DNA of 64,000 nt from Methanobrevibacter sp. (GTDB lineage Archaea > Methanobacteriota > Methanobacteria > Methanobacteriales > Methanobacteriaceae): contig JAFQXD010000040.1 in assembly GCA_017407115.1 (NCBI GenBank), positions 1 to 64,000 on the forward strand. Reading direction: 5' to 3'. A model generated the notes under the pieces. It was not told the DNA's origin, ran no database searches, and saw nothing but the letters and a program-made list of their open reading frames with translations. A program made the position numbers and the translations under genes. Numbering within the stretch: position 1 is the stretch's first letter; every line of letters begins with the position of its first letter. Below are positions 58,920-64,000 of the stretch, in pieces.

Positions 58920-59426
58920 TTAGTCTAGATAATCACGATAATCTTCATCCTCAACTTCTACATTAGCATTAAGTAATGCAATCGTATTCCAATATGCTAA
59001 ATATAATAATTTTGGATCTATATCCATATATGCACTGGTTAAATGTCCTGCTCTACCATTGCCGGCTTCAACAACGTCACAAATGTGTTCTATCAAATCA
59101 ATAAAGTTCACATCGGTTTTAAAATCTTCATTAACGTGATGACGCTCCTCGAAAATGTGTTTTTTATACCATGAACTGGCTTTAAATTCTTCATCAACAA
59201 CTTTACTCATGCATAATGGACCATAATCTTCGTAGAAATTCTCACGTTTTGTGAAGTCGTGAAGGACTCCTGCTTCGTGGATTTTTTCTGCGAAGAAATC
59301 CATACATTTACCCACATTTTTTATATGTGTTTCTGTGGCTTCTTTTAATTGTTCAATAGTGAAATCTTCCTCAGCTGTGCGACTATCAGCATTTCTAGTA
59401 TTTTGGATTTTAATTTTTTCACTCAT
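58920..59426 (-). CDS. HD-like, DUF5662-related protein
   Basis: THIKNVGKCMDFFAEKIHEAGVLHDFTK, FKASSWYKKHIFEERHHVNEDFKTDVNFIDLIEHICDVVEAG: the same H...HD...ERHH...D anchors as 44359-44826. The two are paralogs ~14 kb apart. Probable metal-dependent hydrolase-like fold. Confidence 0.77.
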   Translation of the reverse strand: MSEKIKIQNTRNADSRTAEEDFTIEQLKEATETHIKNVGKCMDFFAEKIHEAGVLHDFTKRENFYEDYGPLCMSKVVDEEFKASSWYKKHIFEERHHVNEDFKTDVNFIDLIEHICDVVEAGNGRAGHLTSAYMDIDPKLLYLAYWNTIALLNANVEVEDEDYRDYLD

Positions 59427-59651
59427 CTACATTACCTCATCATAATCTTTTTCTTGTTTTAGTAAGTGGTCTCTTTGTTCTTTTAATCCTTCGAGTTTCT
59501 TTTCAATCTTATCTATATCCTTTTCTGTTAACAATGGTCTTCCATCGTTTTCAATGGATTTGGATTTGATGAGACTATCATCTCTTAGGATTTTCTCGTA
59601 ATGAACAATGAGCCTTCTATAATTCTGTAATTCTTGATTGATAGGATTCAT
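59427..59651 (-). CDS. Coiled-coil protein
   Basis: 74 residues with helix NQELQNYRRLIVHYEKILRD and DKIEKKLEGLKEQRDHLLKQ. A helical hairpin dimer is likely. The function is unknown. Confidence 0.7.
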   Translation of the reverse strand: MNPINQELQNYRRLIVHYEKILRDDSLIKSKSIENDGRPLLTEKDIDKIEKKLEGLKEQRDHLLKQEKDYDEVM

Positions 59652-59654
59652 ATT

Positions 59655-59837
59655 CTATTCCTGTACAGTTTCTATACCTTCAATGGCTTTTATCATCATG
59701 TTTTTATTTTCTTCTGTCATTGGTGCAGCTTGCAATGTTATTGGTGGTTTTAAGGCTTTTTTAATATCCTCAAGTAATTGTGTTTGTTTGCGTTGTTCTT
59801 CGTAAATCATTTGTAATAATTCATTTTGTGGAATCAT
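59655..59837 (-). CDS. Small helical protein
   Basis: 60 residues, Gln/Glu-rich (ELLQMIYEEQRKQTQLLEDIKKAL), Pro-rich middle and a C-terminal helix. The function is unknown. Confidence 0.68.
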   Translation of the reverse strand: MIPQNELLQMIYEEQRKQTQLLEDIKKALKPPITLQAAPMTEENKNMMIKAIEGIETVQE

Positions 59838-59839
59838 AT

Positions 59840-60076
59840 TTAATCCTCCATTGGTTTTTTAATGTTTTCTTTATATTTTTCTAGTTCTCTTTTAGGGTAG
59901 GCTTTGCTGATTAGTTTTGCATTGGATTGACTGAGTAAATGATTACCCATGCTTACTAGACTATTTGCGAAGCCTGTGACTTCAAAGGGATTAGTTGTGT
60001 CTAATCCTTTTATTATCGTTCCTAGTTGAGTGTAGAATTCTTCTAATTCTTTTGATGTAATATACTCGATTTTCAT
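59840..60076 (-). CDS. Small helical protein
   Basis: 78 residues, helical (SKELEEFYTQLGTIIKGLDTT) with a short basic end. It sits 2 bases before the preceding small gene. The function is unknown. Confidence 0.68.
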   Translation of the reverse strand: MKIEYITSKELEEFYTQLGTIIKGLDTTNPFEVTGFANSLVSMGNHLLSQSNAKLISKAYPKRELEKYKENIKKPMED

Positions 60077-60080
60077 AATA

Positions 60081-60470
60081 TTATTTCCTTTTGAGTCTTA
60101 GTCGTGTGAATTCTTTTTCTATCATTGATTGTTCTTTTTCGAAGTCTTTATGCATGTGGCCTCCTAGTGTACCTGAACCGAGACCCCATCTTTGCTTCTC
60201 ACTTAATTCATGTTTGTGATTATGGTACCAGCGGTGTGCTTTCATTCTTGATTGATGACCTCTTGCATCTTTTCGGCAGTCATCCCCACAGTATTTTTCA
60301 CTATGGTGTTGTTTTAGGAATGGTTTTCCACACCATGCACATACTCCTATGCGGGAGTCTTGTGATACTATTCTACGCCGGTGTTCCTCATAATACGCTT
60401 TTGAATTTATTGTCCTTCTAAATTCATCATCATCCCAGTTATTAATACCTTTAATTATACTAATAGCCAT
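60081..60470 (-). CDS. Zinc-finger basic protein
   Basis: CAWCGKPFLKQHHSEKYCGDDCRKDARGH is a CxxC...CxxxC finger of the type found in phage DNA-binding proteins (~46-73), followed by many His and Arg residues (HRWYHNHKHELSEKQR). It overlaps the AP2-like gene. Nucleic-acid binding is likely. Confidence 0.76.
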   Translation of the reverse strand: MAISIIKGINNWDDDEFRRTINSKAYYEEHRRRIVSQDSRIGVCAWCGKPFLKQHHSEKYCGDDCRKDARGHQSRMKAHRWYHNHKHELSEKQRWGLGSGTLGGHMHKDFEKEQSMIEKEFTRLRLKRK

Positions 60471-61152
60471 GTTCTGCTTCTTCTACCACCTTCTCTCTTT
60501 CGTTCATCCACTTAGTTACATTCCATGAAATATCTTCAAGATAATCCCTTACATGTACAGCTGCATCGATAGTTTTATAATATCCGAATGCTCTTGGTTT
60601 GCCCTCGATGTTTTTACGGATTAAATATTTACCTGTTGGTTTGTATTTGTAAATGTATCGAGTATTTTTTGTTGTGCGAGTGTCTTCCAGGCCATGTTCT
60701 TTTTTTATCTGATTTAATAAGTCATAGAATCTATGGTATGGTATTTGATATTTTTTTAGGATATCACTCCATAACATTTTTTTAGTGTAATAGTCTGTTT
60801 CGATTAATTTTTTCATATGTTCGTCTGTCGCTTGCTCTATCTCAAATATTGAGACTCCATCATCAAATAATCCTAGTTTGATTTCCGCATCCTCACGTGT
60901 AGGAGCATATGTTATGATTTCAAAATCATCATTAGAGATATGTTTTTTAATGAAGTATGAATCTTTAACATATTTCCCATACCTATGAGGTGTACGACGA
61001 TAATTTGATGGTAATCCTAAGTCATGTTTAACTTCTAATAGTAACTTAGAGTATTCATCATGTGTTAAGTCTAGTTTTTTCTGTAGTTCTATTGAAGTTA
61101 AATTACTATAGAATAATCTTCTTAATTCATCTCGTTTTTCTTTGGGCATCAT
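60460..61152 (-). CDS. Two HTH/AP2-like units protein
   Basis: Two repeats: HTH (TSIELQKKLDLTHDEYSKL) plus AP2-like (YFIKKHISNDDFEIITYAP), then HTH (ILKKYQIPYHRFYDLLNQI) plus AP2-like (YLIRKNIEGKPRAFGYYKT...VRDYLEDISW). About 230 residues. A modular DNA binder of the local family. Confidence 0.77.
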   Translation of the reverse strand: MMPKEKRDELRRLFYSNLTSIELQKKLDLTHDEYSKLLLEVKHDLGLPSNYRRTPHRYGKYVKDSYFIKKHISNDDFEIITYAPTREDAEIKLGLFDDGVSIFEIEQATDEHMKKLIETDYYTKKMLWSDILKKYQIPYHRFYDLLNQIKKEHGLEDTRTTKNTRYIYKYKPTGKYLIRKNIEGKPRAFGYYKTIDAAVHVRDYLEDISWNVTKWMNEREKVVEEAEHGY

Positions 61153-61189
61153 AATCATCATCTAAAAAAAAAATATAAAAAAAATTTTT

Positions 61190-61894
61190 TTATGATTTTG
61201 GGAATAGGTAATTATAGAAATCTTCACGTTCTTGTGATGTTAATTCATTTGATTTCATCATTTTGAAACTTACACTATTCAAGAGTTTCCTATCACATTC
61301 TCTGTCAGGATATAACTCATGACATTTAGCTACAACACTATCATAACATGCTGGTTTAGGAACCTGTTTAACTGGTTTGGAATTAGTTTTTTTACGAGTA
61401 GTGTTGGGATTATTATTTGTGTTATTGTTTTTTGGTGGTTCCTCGGTAGGTAATGCGTCGATTGAATCCGGTTCGGTTATATCGAACATTGCCATGTATG
61501 AATATTTCCTCATATATGTTTGGTATGATCCTTCACTTTGTATTATATTCATTCTTTGTAACTCTCTGAGTGGAGGTCTAGGAGAATGAACACTGATAGT
61601 GTCTTCAGGATTATCAACATTTATAAGTGTTAGTATTACTTGTTCTGTGTCTGGGAAATCGGCATGTGTTAGGCAACGATATTTTTTACATAATCTGTTT
61701 ACTGGTGGGAGTATGTCTTTTAGTTCATGGTAGTCGAATTTGCCGTATTGGTTGTGGCCTGATTTTTTTATTTCACAGTCTAATAGTTCGAATTTTATGT
61801 TCATGAGTTTTTCATGGATACTCATTTTTTTGATTTCTTCTAATTCATCAATCTCTGTTGTCTCGTTTTTGTTTTTCTTTGGGTTTTTTGCCAT
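61190..61894 (-). CDS. ERF-family single-strand annealing protein
   Basis: SIHEKLMNIKFELLDCEI, GHNQYGKFDYHELKDILPPVNRLCKKY and the GSYQTYMRKYSYMAMF segment match ERF/Sak-type recombinases. It would pair with the DEDDh exonuclease in phage-type recombination. A low-complexity Asn/Lys/Thr linker and a ~50-residue C-terminal domain follow. The ACCCAAAG word near 61877 is inside this gene's coding Lys/Asn stretch and is a coincidence. Confidence 0.82.
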   Translation of the reverse strand: MAKNPKKNKNETTEIDELEEIKKMSIHEKLMNIKFELLDCEIKKSGHNQYGKFDYHELKDILPPVNRLCKKYRCLTHADFPDTEQVILTLINVDNPEDTISVHSPRPPLRELQRMNIIQSEGSYQTYMRKYSYMAMFDITEPDSIDALPTEEPPKNNNTNNNPNTTRKKTNSKPVKQVPKPACYDSVVAKCHELYPDRECDRKLLNSVSFKMMKSNELTSQEREDFYNYLFPKS

Positions 61895-61919
61895 AGTATA
61901 TATCTCCTAAAAAAAGTTT

Positions 61920-62189
61920 TTATTTTAGTTGGTAGTATCTTGTTGATTCTAATGCTCCAGTTTTATATGTAATATATACGGAGAATAGTAGAATTATTGA
62001 TACTCCTAAAATTAGTAGTAGATCTGTTGTTTTCAAGTGGAATTTTGGTTTAGTTTCTACTTGTTTTTTTAATCTACTTGGTTCATTATTTTTTTCTGCG
62101 AGTAAGGTGACTAACAATGTGGCTAGGTATGTTAATTGTAGTTTTCTTCCTGCATAAGTTAATAGTTTCTTTATCCAGGACTTTCGCAT
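61920..62189 (-). CDS. Small membrane protein
   Basis: 89 residues, basic N-terminal helix, a possible span (LTYLATLLVTLLAE) and a strong C-terminal span (LLLILGVSIILLFSVYITY). It overlaps the first gene of the operon by 19 bases. The function is unknown. Confidence 0.7.
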   Translation of the reverse strand: MRKSWIKKLLTYAGRKLQLTYLATLLVTLLAEKNNEPSRLKKQVETKPKFHLKTTDLLLILGVSIILLFSVYITYKTGALESTRYYQLK

Positions 62190-62338
62190 TTAATCATCTC
62201 CTGGATAAAAGTGTCGAGTTGGTTATATTTTAAAATTTGAGCACATATGAATCCGTATTTGGCGAATGCTAGAATTGTTGGCATTGGCATTGTGGGTCCA
62301 TAGTCTTCAAATTTCTTTAATTGAAATTCTTCTGACAT
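62171..62338 (-). CDS. 55-residue protein
   Basis: MSEEFQLKKFEDYGPTMPMPTILAFAKYGFICAQILKYN, helical, weakly hydrophobic. ATG 62338 follows GTGAGATAAAA; the frame to 62380 runs through the leader. First gene behind the 62360-62428 promoter. Confidence 0.66.
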   Translation of the reverse strand: MSEEFQLKKFEDYGPTMPMPTILAFAKYGFICAQILKYNQLDTFIQEMIKCESPG

Positions 62339-62359
62339 TTTTATCTCACTTATTTTTTT

Positions 62360-62428
62360 CTTTGGGTAAAATTTTAACAATATTTTTAGTATTGTTAGTT
62401 AATATTATTTTGTTTATCATATATATAA
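62360..62428 (-). promoter_or_regulatory. Hairpin-leader promoter
   Basis: TTATATAT (62421-62428), 32 bases, hairpin AACAATA-loop-TATTGTT (62376-62396, 7 bp), ACCCAAAG (62360-62367), ribosome site GTGAGATAAAA. It heads the 62.3-55.5 kb operon. Confidence 0.74.
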
Positions 62429-62660
62429 TTTGCTTATTGTATTTTTTTAGTGATTATTATGCATTATTTATTCATCATTTTTTGAAGAATACTGAATTTT
62501 ATATTGGTTTGTACAATATTAATGAGTAAAATGAGTAGTTTTTTTAATTGTTTCTGTTTGAAGTGGTTATATGATTGTTTTTTAGAAAAGTTTAAATACT
62601 TAATTTACACTATATATTAATTGGTTAAAGAGAATTTTTAAATAATCGTCTCGGTTTTTT

Positions 62661-62776
62661 CTTTGGGTAAATAAAAACAGAACTTTTTTTTAGAAACTCT
62701 ATAACCAAACACTTTATGTATGGGATTGACTAATACTCATCCCATCATATTATCCTAAAAAAAACACCATAATAAA
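62661..62776 (-). promoter_or_regulatory. Orphan hairpin leader without a gene
   Basis: TTTATTAT (62769-62776), 31 bases, hairpin ATGGGAT-loop-ATCCCAT (62720-62745, 7 bp), ACCCAAAG (62661-62668) and GAGACGATT follow the usual plan. No ATG, GTG or TTG frame of length follows in ~230 bases. It may be a decayed gene, a non-coding RNA, or a leader peptide too short to see. The rest of 62430-63010 holds no gene I can support. Confidence 0.5.
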
Positions 62777-63010
62777 AAAAAACAAAAATTCCCACGTTCT
62801 CATTTTAAATAAAAACACTTTAGTATGGTAATTAGAACCTAATAGATCCAAATATTTATTATACTATTTTAGTAGAAAACAAAATTTTTTTCCACCATAT
62901 AAATTTCTGTAAAAAAACATTAATAAAACTACACCGAGAGAGCATTTGGTAAGTAATCGCCCCCCATCAAAACACCCTAAAAAAAGCCTAAAAAAAGAAT
63001 AACAACCAAA

Positions 63011-63365
63011 TATTCTATTAAACAGTATAGAAATCTATTCAAAAACATAGAAAATCCTTGAAAAGTTTCTACACTAAAGATTTTCTATTAAACAGTATAG
63101 AAATCTATTCAAAAACATAGAAAATCCCTGAAAACTTTAGCAACATAAAATTTGTATTCAAAAAATTTTCCAGAATAGAAAATCTTTGAAAACTTTAGCA
63201 ACATAAAATTTGTATTCAAAAAAAATAATGCAATAGAAAATCTTTGAAAAGTTTATACCTATAAAATTTGTATTCAAAAAAAATAATGCAATAGAAAATC
63301 TTTGAAAAGTTTCCCCGTAAAGATCTTCTATTAAATAGTATAGAAATGTATTAAAAAATATAGAA
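63011..63365 (+). repeat. Hairpin repeat array E (5 units)
   Basis: Five 43-44 bp units in plus orientation. Units 2-4 are almost identical, with ATTTTGTATT-like right arms changed to AATTTGTATT. Spacers of ~16 bases (CAAAAAAAATAATGC) recur. Both ends carry TATAGAAATCTATT variants. The array starts at the stop of the RHH gene. Confidence 0.85.
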
Positions 63366-63366
63366 T

Positions 63367-63654
63367 TTAATCAACGTTCCTTTTAACACTAGCTCTTTCC
63401 AATTCATCAATACGATTTTTCAAATCCTCAATCTCAAGCTCTAATAACCTTAAATCATTCCTTTTAAGAACAAGTCTTTTATAAAGTTTATCCAAATCAG
63501 TTTCAGCAGCATTAATCCTCCTAATAGAATCACGAAGAAACTGGCTTTTAGAAGTATTAATATTATACTCCAACCTGTCCCATTCCTCACCTTCAATAAG
63601 AAAATGTGCCTTAACTGTCCTCTCTCCATCACTAAAATCCTCACGGGACCACAT
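63367..63654 (-). CDS. RHH protein with coiled coil
   Basis: VKAHFLIEGEEWDRLEYNINTSKSQFLRDSIRRI fits a ribbon-helix-helix domain (~12-45), followed by a coiled coil (LVLKRNDLRLLELEIEDLKNRIDEL). It resembles 170-592 in plan. It may regulate, or bind, the adjacent array E. Confidence 0.8.
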   Translation of the reverse strand: MWSREDFSDGERTVKAHFLIEGEEWDRLEYNINTSKSQFLRDSIRRINAAETDLDKLYKRLVLKRNDLRLLELEIEDLKNRIDELERASVKRNVD

Positions 63655-63669
63655 AAATATACCTCCATT

Positions 63670-63972
63670 TTATATATATTTGTCAATTAACTCCAGTTCA
63701 TCAGCGGACATGCTATTACTAATAGCTTTCTCAATATTTGAGATTCTGCCTTTTAAAGAATCATATTCCTGGTTCCTTTTTTCCAGTTCCTGCTCAAGTA
63801 AATGATACTCTTTACTTTTCAAGTTAAGACTATTAACCGTACCTTTAATAGTGATTACATCCAAGTGTTTAACATATTCTTCTTTTAAATGTTCGGGACT
63901 GTCAAAGAAATAGGGTTCGTTGATTGGATGTTTTCCTTTGCCTTGAATAGCATTGATATCTTCCATGCTCAT
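63670..63972 (-). CDS. Coiled-coil protein
   Basis: 100 residues; a Gly/Pro head (GKGKHPINEPYFFDSPEHLKEE) and a coiled coil (KEYHLLEQELEKRNQEYDSLKG). The start overlaps the upstream stop as ATGA. The function is unknown. Confidence 0.72.
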   Translation of the reverse strand: MSMEDINAIQGKGKHPINEPYFFDSPEHLKEEYVKHLDVITIKGTVNSLNLKSKEYHLLEQELEKRNQEYDSLKGRISNIEKAISNSMSADELELIDKYI

Positions 63973-64000
63973 ACCATCTTTTTTAAGATTACTTGCATGG
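63969..64000 (-). CDS. C-terminal end of an upstream gene (partial)
   Basis: An open frame enters from the right edge and ends at a TGA that overlaps the next ATG (ATGA). Only ~9 codons are in the window, so nothing can be said of its product. Confidence 0.45.
   Translation of the reverse strand, partial: MQVILKKMV

Noticed and set aside
61870-61890. ACCCAAAG leader at 61.9 kb
   Set aside because: The word is inside the coding start of the ERF-like gene (Lys/Asn codons); there is no hairpin or TATA box at the usual distance.
1-64000. Alternative genetic code
   Set aside because: TAA and TGA behave as normal stops at overlapping gene ends; the two broken genes fit single-base shifts, not recoding.

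Overview
The window is about 64 kb of very AT-rich DNA that reads as an archaeal mobile element: a large virus or plasmid, possibly a provirus. The archaeal assignment rests on TATA-box promoters of the TTTATATA type, a replicative PCNA clamp, MCM-derived proteins, a proteasome-like Ntn hydrolase and an archaeal-style tRNA-Ser without encoded CCA. Low GC and the overall style suggest a host among the Methanobacteriales (Methanosphaera or Methanobrevibacter); that is inference. No capsid, portal, terminase or tail gene is recognisable, and no DNA polymerase or primase, so this is an early or accessory part of a larger element.

Almost every gene lies on the minus strand in tight operons (ATGA overlaps, strong Shine-Dalgarno sites). 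The one clear exception is a tyrosine recombinase on the plus strand at 3.3-4.4 kb. From left to right: 0.2-3.0 kb holds RHH/coiled-coil proteins and a split, degenerate MCM pair, one half fused to an HNH nuclease. Positions 3.3-5.3 kb hold two tyrosine-recombinase relatives. Positions 5.3-11.6 kb are a run of orphan proteins ending in a proteasome-like hydrolase. Positions 11.6-12.3 kb are a gene-free dyad that is my best candidate replication origin. Positions 12.4-14.3 kb hold small proteins behind near-identical promoters. Positions 14.5-19.5 kb hold tRNA-Ser, an Api92-like protein and two tandem Xer recombinases. Positions 20.1-24.2 kb hold a wHTH protein, an RlaP-type nucleotidyltransferase and a methyltransferase-like protein. 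Positions 24.7-29.7 kb hold a ferredoxin, a DEDDh exonuclease, SWIM and zinc proteins. Positions 30.9-43.4 kb are one very long run of small coiled-coil and mini-zinc proteins. Positions 43.8-62.3 kb hold PCNA, dCTP deaminase, a thymidylate-synthase-like enzyme, an RNA/DNA ligase, an ERF-type annealing protein and many small partners. Together the recognisable genes point to DNA replication and recombination, deoxypyrimidine supply and RNA repair.

Two non-coding systems stand out. First, five arrays (A-E, 29 units in all) of a 43-bp hairpin repeat sit between operons, with array A in the opposite orientation to B-E. Second, most operons share one leader plan: a TATA box, then about 33 nt (exactly 33 at six promoters), then a short hairpin whose sequence changes but whose pairing is kept, then ACCCAAAGAAA, then the Shine-Dalgarno site. 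Paralogous families dominate the accessory genes: AP2-like DNA-binding repeats, RF...LLN...EN coiled-coil proteins, and CxxC mini zinc proteins. Two genes appear broken by a missing A in an A5 run, which may be sequencing error. Many small genes (27-58 codons) were found by reading the gaps directly.
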